In this document: positions 1 to 8,642 of the stretch, in pieces
Position numbering within the stretch: the stretch's first letter is position 1
Layout of the letters: each line of letters starts with the position of its first letter
DNA from: Fusobacterium varium
Lineage (GTDB): Bacteria > Fusobacteriota > Fusobacteriia > Fusobacteriales > Fusobacteriaceae
Length of the DNA stretch: 64,000 nucleotides
Direction of reading: 5' to 3'
NCBI GenBank assembly: GCA_002356455.1
Contig: AP017968.1
Coordinates: forward strand, 1,674,001 to 1,738,000
The notes under the pieces: generated by a model
Told to the model about the DNA's origin: nothing
Database searches by the model: none
The model's input: only the letters and a program-made list of their open reading frames with translations
Program-made: the position numbers and the translations under genes

Positions 1-1005
1 TAACATATAATTTATATTTTCATGAATTTTATTCCAAAACTCTTTTGTTTGTTGTGCTTCAGGATTAGCTAAATCAAATGAATGATAAAGTCCTCTGATT
101 AAATGCAGTTCAGTAGGAACTCCAGCCTCAATAAGTTTGCTAGCATAAATTAAGTTTTCATTTGCAAATAGGTCTAAATCTCCTACATAAATTAAAGTAG
201 GAGGTAAATTACTAAAATTTTGTGCTTGAGCTGGAGAAAAATAAGGAATCATCTCATTTGAAATTTCTTTATTTCCTTTTAAGTTTTTCCAAGCAAATTT
301 ATTTGTTTCTTTATTCCATGTTATCTCCCCAGCAAATGGGGCATGATAAAGAGAACTTTCACTGCCGGTTCGACTATCAAGCATTGGATATACTAATACT
401 TGTCCTAAAATTTTTATATTAGCATTATCTCTATTATAAAGAGCTACACTTGTAGATAGCCCTCCGCCTGCACTATCTCCCATAAGTATGATTTTATCAG
501 AATCAAGATTTAAGTTTTTCCCCTCTTTTTTGATATAGAGAAGACCAGTATATACATCATTCAGTGCTGCTGAAAATGGAGCTTCTGTTGATAGTCTATA
601 TTTTGGAACAACAACAGCTACATTATGGGTATCAGCTAAATTTTGATAAATTTGATAATGATTTAAAGCTAATCTAAGTAAAAATCCACCTCCATGAGAA
701 TAATAAATAACTGGAAGTAACTTATCTTTCGACTTTTGTGGACGATAAATATACAAAGGAATATCAATGTTTTCATCAGCTTTATATATTAAAACGGAAT
801 CAGGCTTGAAGATAGAAGGAATTTCTTGAAATTTTAATTTATCTATTTTTTTGAGGTCTTCATCTGAAATATAACTGTGAGACATAAAAGAATAAGCAGC
901 TTCTTGGTAATCTTTACTAACTTTATCAATAGTTTTAATTTCAATTGCTTGAATTTCAAATATGATAGATATCATTAAAATAAATTTAGTTAATATTTTT
1001 TTCAT
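1..1005 (-). CDS. Secreted alpha/beta-hydrolase esterase (HSL/GDXG type), 3' end outside window
   Basis: The minus-strand frame is open from an ATG at 1005 to the window edge (335 codons, no stop), with AGGAGA upstream. It starts with a short hydrophobic signal peptide (MKKILTKFILMISIIFEIQA), so the product is probably exported. The hormone-sensitive-lipase signature is intact: HGGG oxyanion motif at residues 104-107 and GDSAGGG at 176-182 with the nucleophile Ser178. Downstream, DLDLF (Asp276 or Asp278) and YHSFD (His308) complete the triad. The family hydrolyses short acyl esters; the substrate here is unknown. Only a few C-terminal residues should be missing. I checked every line of this stretch and saw no frameshift. 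The genes upstream of it on the same strand are decayed. Confidence 0.85.
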   Translation of the reverse strand, partial: MKKILTKFILMISIIFEIQAIEIKTIDKVSKDYQEAAYSFMSHSYISDEDLKKIDKLKFQEIPSIFKPDSVLIYKADENIDIPLYIYRPQKSKDKLLPVIYYSHGGGFLLRLALNHYQIYQNLADTHNVAVVVPKYRLSTEAPFSAALNDVYTGLLYIKKEGKNLNLDSDKIILMGDSAGGGLSTSVALYNRDNANIKILGQVLVYPMLDSRTGSESSLYHAPFAGEITWNKETNKFAWKNLKGNKEISNEMIPYFSPAQAQNFSNLPPTLIYVGDLDLFANENLIYASKLIEAGVPTELHLIRGLYHSFDLANPEAQQTKEFWNKIHENINYML

Positions 1006-1190
1006 AATAAAGGTTCTCCTTATATCTATTTTTTATAATTTCAATTTTTATTATCTAAAACTTATAAATATTCTTGGATAGGGAAATAAAGAATATTTTA
1101 AAAATCATCTTAAGTATAATCCCTTGAGTTAGCTCTAGGTCAAGAATTAATTTTTATTTTTTCTTTATTTTATAAAATACACTTCAAATT

Positions 1191-1440
1191 TTACTTTAAA
1201 CTTATTTTAAAGAAATTAACTAATTTGTCAAATGGAATTCTATCAACATAATCATATTAAGTCTACATATTCAGTCCCAGAAATAATATATGATTCTTTT
1301 GGTTCATCTACACATTTATATGCATCTTAACTAAATTCTTTTGAATGAGCTTGATCATCAGTAATAAATAACATTGGATGAGAAGAAATAGTTTCAATAC
1401 CATTAAATAGGTAGAAATTCATGAATTTTATGCTACTTGC
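1191..1440 (-). pseudogene. Remnant: C-terminal part of an alpha/beta hydrolase
   Basis: Reading the minus strand below 1440 gives a hydrolase C-terminus: HPMLFITDDQAHSKEFS, an in-frame stop, then DAYKCVDEPKESYIISGTE, then a frameshift, then IPFDKLVNFFKISLK and a stop at 1191-1193. The pattern PxLFITGxxAHSxxFSxDAYxxAxEPKELYIIxGAxHVDLYD is typical of dienelactone-hydrolase-like proteins. The expected His of GAxHVD is replaced (GTEYVD). With a nonsense codon, a frameshift and no N-terminal half, it cannot be functional. Confidence 0.7.
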
Positions 1441-1718
1441 AAGAGCAGGGTGTGTTGTTGAAAAGTAGCTTCTTTAGGTGTAAACTCCCTACATGAAGGA
1501 CAATAAAGATCATGGGTATGGCATCTTACTTGTACTTCATAAGGAAACATTTTAATTAAAGCATGTGTTATTTCACTATTATTTAATGTTCCAAGAATAA
1601 TTACATCACCAAAATGCATATTAGTTTTAGTTCCATTTTTTAAGATTTTCTCTTTGTAGTTGCGCATTATTGCTACTTTTTTACTTCTGATGTAAAGTTT
1701 ATATTTCCAAGGAGTCAT
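1428..1718 (-). pseudogene. Fragment ORF resembling a cyclophilin-like fold protein
   Basis: This 96-codon ORF has a plausible ribosome site (AGAAGG) but looks composite. From about residue 35 it reads MHFGDVIILGTLNNSEITHALIKMFPYEVQV, given here in spaced parts: MHFGDVIILGTLNNS, then EITHALIKMFPYEVQV. That resembles the start of small cyclophilin-like domain proteins, whose usual form is TLNNSxTAxALIxxLPYEVxV. The conserved tail (NGDIxF, TLFF) is missing. The first 34 residues are not recognised. It lies between two other fragments on the same strand, so I treat it as debris. The family assignment is from memory of motifs and is tentative. Confidence 0.4.
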
Positions 1719-1736
1719 ATAAATACCTTCTGAGTT

Positions 1737-2013
1737 TTAACGCTTTTTCCCTAAATTAAAAGATTCCTTTAAAGTATCAGGAAAATTTCTAATAGTTCCA
1801 GTAATATCTATACCAAATCTTTTTACTACACCTTTTAAATTTATTTTTTTCAAAACAATCTATCCAACCTTGTAGTCCTTTAATAGCCTCAATCATTGAA
1901 TTTTTATTGTTATCTGTTGCTGTCATCAGAAGATAAATATCAATAAATGAATAATCTAATGGAAATAGAGGATTTGTTCTATCTAATAAAGCTTTCATTT
2001 GTCCAATAGATAT
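1737..2013 (-). pseudogene. Remnant: C-terminal half of a flavodoxin-family NAD(P)H reductase
   Basis: The frame reads SIGQMKALLDRTNPLF, then IYLLMTATDNNKNSMIEAI, then GLQGWIDCFEK. This is the second half of WrbA/iron-sulfur-flavoprotein-like reductases (QMKALIDRT, TAADTDKxxME, GFxxxLxC). Near 1845 a run of seven A causes a frameshift. In the next frame the protein continues INLKGVVKRFGIDITGTIR to a stop at 1737-1739. The N-terminal half with the FMN loop is absent. Presumably a decayed flavoprotein from the same lost cluster as its neighbours. Confidence 0.6.
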
Positions 2014-2080
2014 AAATATCTGTACCTGTAGGAATTGTATTTCTATTATTTACATGTTTTAAAAATTCTTCCATATTCAT
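1979..2080 (-). pseudogene. Orphan 33-codon 5' gene end, possibly an acetyltransferase start
   Basis: A good ribosome site (AGGAGGCTATAA) precedes ATG at 2080. The frame reads MNMEEFLKHVNNRNTIPTGT and stops at 1979-1981. The opening resembles the N-terminus of some maltose/galactoside O-acetyltransferase-like proteins, but the evidence is only about 20 residues. Near residue 24 the sequence passes, in another frame, into the flavodoxin remnant. This suggests a deletion joined the front of one gene to the back of another. Confidence 0.35.
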
Positions 2081-2544
2081 TTATAGCCTCCTAAAAAATT
2101 TCTTATAATATATTTACACCAACTTTTTTTATTATATGATAAACAGAATTTAATATCAAATACCTATTTTGGATAAAGAAATATGCTTATTAAGCATAGA
2201 AAAAATAACCAAATTAAACTATAATATATTTTAATTTTTCTTTATTGGGATAGCTTCAGTTTTTATGGCAATATTAAATTATCCAATAAAATCAAAGTAT
2301 TTTAAGCTTTTTAAAATTTCATAATTGATCTAAAAAAATAATCTATAATTTACATAAATAGTTGTAAACCAATTTAAAAAGGCTAGTTTAAAGTGTTTTA
2401 TATACTGGAAACCATTAATTTTAATAGTATTTACAAAGGTAGAGTATTGTAGATTGGAAATATATAAAAATAGAAGAGAAAAAATCCTCTTCTGGTATGA
2501 AAAATTTTATTAGTATTAATTTAATCCTTGATTTTATTGAGATA
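2081..2544. other. Intergenic stretch, no gene seen
   Basis: Very AT-rich sequence between the minus-strand remnants and the plus-strand replication-gene remnant. It contains no ORF with a ribosome site and no convincing promoter or hairpin, except a short AGAAGAG...CTCTTCT inverted repeat around 2473-2494. Confidence 0.4.
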
Positions 2545-3045
2545 GTTGTAAGCTTGGTGCCGAAATGCAAAAAAACCGATGCGAGGCCTGAACAAAAAAT
2601 TAATGACGAGAATACCATTTCTGAATTTTTAGAGCCATCAGAAGATAATAAAAGAATAAAAGATATAAATAATACACACAGGGGAAGAAGAAAAATTAAG
2701 TAATGCATATATGGAGATACAGGACATATAAAAAAATATAAAGAGTTGAATCGACTATAGACCAGACAACTATGTACTCTTGGGAGTGTAGAACTTGGCG
2801 CTGTAAAACTGTTTGAAGCATTGATACTAATATCAAAGTCAAAGTTTGTTAAAAATAATATGAGTATCAACAGTATTTTCAAGATCGAGAACCTAAAAAA
2901 AACCTTGAATGGAAACTTTAAGGACAAAGAAAAGAAGAACAAGAAAAAAGAGGAATCTAAAAAGAAATTTGAGAGACCAGTATATGAGGATTCTACAGGG
3001 GATTTTATCAAGGAACTTTTAAATAAAACAGCAAAAGAGGGATGA
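2545..3045 (+). pseudogene. Decayed copy of the HTH replication-type gene at 62966
   Basis: This stretch aligns with the last 60% of the intact gene at 62966-63844. Shared peptides include VVSLVPKCKKTDA (versus VVSPYRAGTDTEA), an NNTH linker, the DNA for DYRPDNY followed by LGVxxELGAVKLFEAL, KFVKNNMSINSIFKIENLKK and a PxYED acidic tail. The copy is broken. The N-terminal winged-helix half is missing. Stops and a frameshift interrupt 2700-2790, and compared with the intact copy about 4 nt are deleted after the LGV codons near 2792. Only the last part (2821-3045) stays open. It marks an earlier visit of the same kind of element found at the right edge. Confidence 0.8.
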
Positions 3046-3094
3046 CAAAGCAGAAGTTTTTTGAATTTATGTATTAAAACTAAAAAGGAGATTG

Positions 3095-3211
3095 ATGTAT
3101 AGAGAAAAATTCAGAATAGAAAATATAAGAACACTGACTGAAGGAATAAAAAGAATCGAGGAGAGAACGACAGGAATAGAAAAACAATTGATGAAGCAAT
3201 ATAAGAATTAA
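3095..3211 (+). CDS. Possible 38-residue small protein
   Basis: ATG at 3095 follows an AAAAGGAG ribosome site at good spacing. The frame reads MYREKFRIENIRTLTEGI, then KRIEERTTGIEKQLMKQYKN, and stops at 3209-3211. The product would be a charged, probably alpha-helical or coiled-coil peptide. It sits just after the replication-gene remnant and may be part of that former module. No family recognised; it could also be a fragment of a longer lost gene. Confidence 0.35.
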   Translation: MYREKFRIENIRTLTEGIKRIEERTTGIEKQLMKQYKN

Positions 3212-3250
3212 TTCGATAAAGAAAATACTCTTTAATACTATAAAAATAAT

Positions 3251-3435
3251 AAAAGTTCTCTTATATGTATAAAGGCGAACTTTTACATGTTTTAACTTTA
3301 TCAATTATAATCTCTAAAATTGATAAAGTCAAGATAAAAATATTTTTAGAAAAAACATCCTTAAAAAATGACCCCCTGTAAATAAAGTAATTACGACTAT
3401 TTTATGTTCGCTTTTATACATATAAGAGAACTTTT
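3251..3435. repeat. MITE-like element with 30-bp terminal inverted repeats
   Basis: 3251-3280 and 3406-3435 are inverted copies of one 30-mer (starts AAAAGTTCTCTTATATGTAT, ends GCGAAC) with a single mismatch. They bracket a 125-bp core with no ORF. Inside, ACTTTATCAAT (3295-3305) and ATTGATAAAGT (3319-3329) form a second perfect inverted repeat. Ends plus a short non-coding core is the structure of a non-autonomous transposable element. I see no clear target-site duplication. It is not a simple terminator: no T-run follows, and the arms are 125 bp apart. Confidence 0.6.
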
Positions 3436-3650
3436 GTTTGTTTTTCTGAATTTGAGATAAATATAAGCATGAAAAATGGGAAAAAATATATAAAGAAATT
3501 TTTTAAAAAGACATTATAGTAAGAGAAATAATATGACAGGTTATTTATTACCTAATTTATTAATAATTTTATTGTTTAAATGAGTTAATAAATTAAGTAT
3601 AAATAAAATTTTAATTTAAAATAGAATAAAATTCAAGGGGAGAGGAAAAT

Positions 3651-6600
3651 ATGATTAAAGAAATGGAAAAAGCTTTAAAAAGATATCTTAAGGGAAAAAA
3701 TAGAATAACAATGGGAGTAGTAGTAGCTTTTTTATTGGGAAGCAGTTTTGCATTTGGAGATGTTACAGTAAAATATGAAGGCTCAACTATTAAAATACTA
3801 GATAAATCGGGGAATGTTACAGAAATTGGAACAGTAACAAAAAATTCTGCTAATGAATTTACCTGGACATTACCTGAAGGAGTAGGTATAAATGAAACTG
3901 TAAAAATAGATGATTCAATAAATACAAATAATATTAAAGTAAATATAGTGAATAGTAGAAATATAAATAGTTCTGGAACTACAGCCAATTCAGGAAATGG
4001 GATTTATTCTTTTCTTGATAGTGGAACTAGTACAATAGGGAATATAATAAATAGTGGAACTATAAGTGGTAAAAGTACTAGTGGAAATAATTCAGGAAAT
4101 GGAATTCATTCTTTTTATGAAGCAGGTACTAGTATAATAGGGAATATAATAAATAGTGGAACTATAAGTGGTGAGAGTACTGGTGGAGATGACTCAGGAA
4201 ATGGTATTTTTTCTTATTCTCCTTATTACGCTAGTACAATAGGAAATATATTAAACCATGGAAATATCAATGGTACAACCACTGGTAATGGAAATAATTC
4301 AGGAAATGCAATTTATTCTTATTCTGAGGGTGAAACTAGTATAATAGGAAATATAACAAATGGTGGAATTATTAGTGGAAACGGTGCTGATGGAGATAAT
4401 TCAGGGAATGGAATATATTCTTATTCTGATTCAGATAATAGTACAATAGGAGCTATAACAAATAGTGGAACTATAAGTGGAAAGAGTACTGGTGGAAATA
4501 ATTCAGGAAATGGTATTTTTGCCAACTCAGAAGATACTTCTAGTTCTTCTACTGCCACTTCAAACAGTATAATAGGGAATATAATAAATAGTGGAATTAT
4601 TAGTGGAGAGGGTACTGGTAGTGAAAGTCATTCAGGAAATGGAATTTATTCTTATTCTCAGTATGGAGCTGGAGCTAGTACAATAAGAAATATAACAAAT
4701 AGTGGAACTATAAATGGAAATAGTAATAATGGAGATTATTCAGGAAATGGAATTTTTGTTTATTCTGATGATTCAAATACTACAATAGGGGATATAATAA
4801 ATTATGGAATTATCAGTGGAAAGAGTAATGGTGGATATAATTCAGGAAATGGAATTTTTGTTTGTTCTGTTGGTTCAAATACTATAGGTAATATAATAAA
4901 CAAAGGATATATAATTAATGGAATCCGTTCTGAGAGTGATTCTGATTTTAATAAAATAGGAAGTATAATAAATAAGGGAAATATAATTAATGAAATTTAT
5001 TTTTATTCTGCTGTTGAGATAGTAACAATAGAATCGATTTCAAATACTGGGATTATGGCATCACCAAGTAGTGCTGGAATTTATTTAAATAGTCCAGAAC
5101 AAGCAATAATAAAACTACTTTCAAATTCTGGTGTTATAATGGGAAAAGAAAATGCAATTTCTAATGAGTCAAATGCTTCTGATTCAGGAATTGCTAACTA
5201 CAATAACTATGGGCTTGTGATAGGAAAGATACCAGTTGATATAGCGAATGGAATACAAATTTATAATCCTGAAGGGCAGGGAATGGCTATTACTATTGAG
5301 GAAAAAGTTGATAAAAATGGGAGTACTTATTTTCCTATCAAATCTATTGCTCGTGGAAACGGAACTGGAGTAAGTACAGAAGGATATTCTATAATAAATG
5401 CAGGATTAAAAAATAGTGAAAAAGATGCTTATGATAACTTTGAAGGAACACAAGAGAAAAAAATTATCAATGGAGCTGGAGTTGCCAGTGGAACAGTAAC
5501 AATAGAAGCAGATAAGAATTTCTCCCTTAATGGTGGAATTATTAATGCCTATAAAACTGCTGTTACAGTTAAAGATGGAGCTTCATTTACTGGTATAGAT
5601 GTAACAATCAATGGTGGTGGCTTAGATGGAAATACTGCTGTTATATCTGGAGATTCAGGAGCTAATACAGTAAATATATCTGGAAATTCTTTTATCAATG
5701 GAGATATAGATTTAGATACTGGAGATGATATTCTTAATTTTGGTTCAGCCGTTTCTAGAACAGTGGGAAATGATAATATAAATCTTTTCCATAAAATATC
5801 AAATGTGGAAAACATAAATATAAATCAGAAAGTAACTGCATTTGAAACTTCTGAAATTAAAGGAGCAGATAAGATTAATATTGGTAAAAATGGGGAGCTT
5901 GTATTAAGAATAGATGGAGCAAATAGTAATAAACATGCACTTTCCAATGGAAATGGTAGTGGAACAATAGACTCAGAGGGTGGAAAACTTCTTCTTGCGC
6001 TTAATGGAGTATCTGATGGAAGTACAATAGATATGGGAATAAAACTTGGAGATGGGATATATGGAGTAGAAAATCCAGATATTAAATATAGAGATTTATT
6101 TACTTTAGAAACAACTTCATATTTACACTCTCTTCGTAAGACTGGTGAAAAAGAAGTAACAGTTGAAACTAAATCTACACTTCCATTATCATATACAAAT
6201 TATTATAGATTAAATAAAATATATCAAAGTATGAGGGCTGTAGATGGTGTAAAAGAATTTAATGTAGATACTGATGAAAAATTCTCATCTTTCATAGGAT
6301 ATTTAAATGATATATATGCAGGAAATCCATACTCATATTCTTCTGAATTATCAAGAAAATCAATGGGAATGTTCAGAGATATAGTTACTGAAAATTCATT
6401 TAAAGCAGATACAGGAAAATGGATGATATATGGCGGACTTACTCATATAGATGGAGGAACTAAAGACACATATTATGGAAAAGGATACTATACTTATGAT
6501 ATAGGAAGTTCTGATATAGATTCTGATACAAAAATCACAGGAGCATATATGCTTGGAGAGTATGGAGTATCTGATGACTTTAAAGCTGGAGTAGCAGTTG

Positions 6601-7313
6601 GAGGAAACAAGCTTAAATCTGACTTGTCTAATGGCTCAAAGGTTGATGGAGATGCGCTGTATATTGGAGGATATGCTAAGAAGTATCTTGGAAATCTAAA
6701 AGTAACAGCAGGAGCAGGATTCCAGTATGGAGACTATGATGCTGACAGAATAGCAGCAGGAAGAGAAATTACAGAAACAAGAAGCTATTCTTCAAGCTAC
6801 AATGATATGACTTATGACATCTACCTAAATGGAAGATATTCTCATAATATTGGAGATAATCTATACTTAGAACCTTATGGAACACTGTCATATACATATG
6901 TAGATCAGGATGGAGCAGATGAGGGAAATAAAACTTTAGCAATAGAAACAGATTCAAAATCATTTGACTATACATCAGCCAAAGTGGGGTTAGACCTTAA
7001 AAAAGTGATACCACATGAAAAAGGAAAGAGTACATTATCAGTTGGGGCAAGCTATACAAGACTGCTTAATGGAGCAGATGAAGAATATATCACAGGAAGA
7101 TTTAAAGGTGGAAGCGACTTTGATATATTAGTTGCTCACAAGAATGAACATAGCTTAGGATTGAATGCTAAATATGCACTTGAACTGGAAAATGGAATCT
7201 TGTTTGATGTAAAGGGAAGCTATGCAGTAGAAAGAGATTCACATAATCAATCTGGAAAGAATAAGACAAAAGGTGAATGGATAGTAGGAGCAGGACTGGG
7301 TTATAAGTTCTAA
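3651..7313 (+). CDS. Type V autotransporter with tandem-repeat passenger
   Basis: This 1220-residue protein should be exported through the inner membrane and then inserted in the outer membrane by its own barrel. The start at 3651 follows GGGGAGAGG. Residues 1-36 form a long signal peptide with a basic head and a hydrophobic stretch ending near FAFG. From about residue 105 to 450 the passenger holds about eight full units of 34-42 residues built on IGNIINSGTISG and SGNGIYSYS, then degenerate copies, a pattern expected of a beta-helix. Residues 640-760 have more GxxINGG/TVNISGNSFI-type strands. The last 300 residues are an autotransporter barrel ending in GAGLGYKF with a terminal aromatic. No protease or lectin motif is evident; a surface adhesin role is inferred. 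The near-identical DNA repeats make length variation likely. Confidence 0.9.
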   Translation: MIKEMEKALKRYLKGKNRITMGVVVAFLLGSSFAFGDVTVKYEGSTIKILDKSGNVTEIGTVTKNSANEFTWTLPEGVGINETVKIDDSINTNNIKVNIVNSRNINSSGTTANSGNGIYSFLDSGTSTIGNIINSGTISGKSTSGNNSGNGIHSFYEAGTSIIGNIINSGTISGESTGGDDSGNGIFSYSPYYASTIGNILNHGNINGTTTGNGNNSGNAIYSYSEGETSIIGNITNGGIISGNGADGDNSGNGIYSYSDSDNSTIGAITNSGTISGKSTGGNNSGNGIFANSEDTSSSSTATSNSIIGNIINSGIISGEGTGSESHSGNGIYSYSQYGAGASTIRNITNSGTINGNSNNGDYSGNGIFVYSDDSNTTIGDIINYGIISGKSNGGYNSGNGIFVCSVGSNTIGNIINKGYIINGIRSESDSDFNKIGSIINKGNIINEIYFYSAVEIVTIESISNTGIMASPSSAGIYLNSPEQAIIKLLSNSGVIMGKENAISNESNASDSGIANYNNYGLVIGKIPVDIANGIQIYNPEGQGMAITIEEKVDKNGSTYFPIKSIARGNGTGVSTEGYSIINAGLKNSEKDAYDNFEGTQEKKIINGAGVASGTVTIEADKNFSLNGGIINAYKTAVTVKDGASFTGIDVTINGGGLDGNTAVISGDSGANTVNISGNSFINGDIDLDTGDDILNFGSAVSRTVGNDNINLFHKISNVENININQKVTAFETSEIKGADKINIGKNGELVLRIDGANSNKHALSNGNGSGTIDSEGGKLLLALNGVSDGSTIDMGIKLGDGIYGVENPDIKYRDLFTLETTSYLHSLRKTGEKEVTVETKSTLPLSYTNYYRLNKIYQSMRAVDGVKEFNVDTDEKFSSFIGYLNDIYAGNPYSYSSELSRKSMGMFRDIVTENSFKADTGKWMIYGGLTHIDGGTKDTYYGKGYYTYDIGSSDIDSDTKITGAYMLGEYGVSDDFKAGVAVGGNKLKSDLSNGSKVDGDALYIGGYAKKYLGNLKVTAGAGFQYGDYDADRIAAGREITETRSYSSSYNDMTYDIYLNGRYSHNIGDNLYLEPYGTLSYTYVDQDGADEGNKTLAIETDSKSFDYTSAKVGLDLKKVIPHEKGKSTLSVGASYTRLLNGADEEYITGRFKGGSDFDILVAHKNEHSLGLNAKYALELENGILFDVKGSYAVERDSHNQSGKNKTKGEWIVGAGLGYKF

Positions 7314-7367
7314 TCTTACATTTGAAACAAATTAGGCTAGCAATTATTGTAAATAGTAAATTAACAA

Positions 7368-7402
7368 AAAGGACTATCTGACATAACAGGATAGTCCTTT
7401 TA
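7368..7402. terminator. Bidirectional terminator
   Basis: AAAGGACTATC (7368-7378) and GATAGTCCTTT (7390-7400) are perfect 11-bp arms, with a T-run on the plus side and an A-run before them. It lies between the convergent autotransporter and M20 genes and can serve both. Confidence 0.85.
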
Positions 7403-7413
7403 TTTGGTATCAT

Positions 7414-8607
7414 TTATTCTAAAGAGTTTAACCTGTCTAAAACAATTTTACATAGGACTTTTATTCCTACTTTTAAAGAATTTTCATCAGCCATAAATTC
7501 AGGATTATGAAGAATACATTTTCCTTTGTTAAAATCAGTTTCTGTTCCAAGCCATAGGAAAACAGAAGGGACTTTTTTAGTTATGAATGAAAAATCTTCT
7601 CCTGCAGGTAAGGGATTAGGCTGAATAATGATATTATCCTTTCCTAATAAAGGATTTAATGATTTTATAACTTCTTCAGAAAGAGTTAAATCATTGAACA
7701 TAAAATCATATCCATCTTGATAGTCTAATATACCTATACATTCATATGCATCAGCTATATCCATAACTATTCTGTTAAGTCTTTTTTTTATAAGCTCAGC
7801 AGTTCCAGTATCAAAAGTTCTAACTGTTCCCTCTAGTTTAACATAATCAGAAACAACATTATATCTGCTTCCGCCAGTTATTTTTCCAATAGTAACTACA
7901 GCATTTTCACCAGGTCCCATATTTCTGCTGATGATTGTTTGGATAGAAGATATAATATTTGCTGCTGTAACTATAGCATCTCTTCCTTCACCAGGCAAAG
8001 AACCATGACTGCTTTTTCCTTTAATTTCTATTGTTATTCTATCTGATCTGGAATTTGCTACTCCAGGTCTAAAAGCTACAGTACCTGTGGGATTTCCAAA
8101 GACATGAAGGGCATAAGCTTCATCAACTTTTGGATTTTCCAAAAGTCCATCATCCATCATAGCTCTAGAACCGCCAATTGGAGCTGATTCTTCATTAGGC
8201 TGAAACATAAATTTTACATTTCCTTTTATTTTATCCTTCAATTCACTTAATACAATGGCAGTACCAAGTATTATAGAGGTATGAATATCATGTCCGCAGG
8301 CATGCATTATATCTGGAACTTTAGAAGAAAAAGAAAGATTATTGTTCTCATTGATAGGAAGAGCATCCATATCACCTCTCAACAAAATAGTTTTTCCTTC
8401 TTCAATTCCTGTAAGATCAGCGATTATTCCATGACCACCTATATTTTCTCTTATTTTTACAGGTAATTTTTTTAATTGCTCAGCTACTTTAGCAGAGGTT
8501 CTGATTTCATTTCCTCCAAGTTCTGGATGTTCATGCAGATCTCTTCTAAATGCTATTATTTTGTCTATATGTTTATCTATAACATTTTCTATATCAGAAA
8601 ATTTCAT
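7414..8607 (-). CDS. M20-family amidohydrolase (N-acyl amino acid / aminobenzoyl-glutamate type)
   Basis: A 397-residue cytoplasmic metallopeptidase-fold hydrolase, full length for the IAA-amino-acid-hydrolase/AbgB-like family. It shows RGDMDALPI, HACGHDIHTS and NEESAPIGG metal-site motifs, a dimerisation insert around residues 190-290, and PAGEDFSF near the end. The family removes an acyl or aryl group from N-acylated amino acids. ATG at 8607 follows GGAGG. It is 35 bp downstream of the AbgT transporter at 8643-10160, so the two form a transport-and-cleave pair. The true substrate cannot be read from the sequence. Confidence 0.88.
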   Translation of the reverse strand: MKFSDIENVIDKHIDKIIAFRRDLHEHPELGGNEIRTSAKVAEQLKKLPVKIRENIGGHGIIADLTGIEEGKTILLRGDMDALPINENNNLSFSSKVPDIMHACGHDIHTSIILGTAIVLSELKDKIKGNVKFMFQPNEESAPIGGSRAMMDDGLLENPKVDEAYALHVFGNPTGTVAFRPGVANSRSDRITIEIKGKSSHGSLPGEGRDAIVTAANIISSIQTIISRNMGPGENAVVTIGKITGGSRYNVVSDYVKLEGTVRTFDTGTAELIKKRLNRIVMDIADAYECIGILDYQDGYDFMFNDLTLSEEVIKSLNPLLGKDNIIIQPNPLPAGEDFSFITKKVPSVFLWLGTETDFNKGKCILHNPEFMADENSLKVGIKVLCKIVLDRLNSLE

Positions 8608-8642
8608 GTAATAGCCTCCAGTTATATGTTATTTATTAATTT

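Noticed and set aside
2421-3011. 196-codon minus-strand open frame
   Set aside because: It is antisense to the decayed replication-gene copy, is Phe/Leu-rich from A-rich coding on the other strand, and has no ribosome site.
3950-5000. Tandem repeats that might be a CRISPR array
   Set aside because: The repeats are in frame inside one long ORF, are not separated by unique spacers of constant length, and no cas genes are present.
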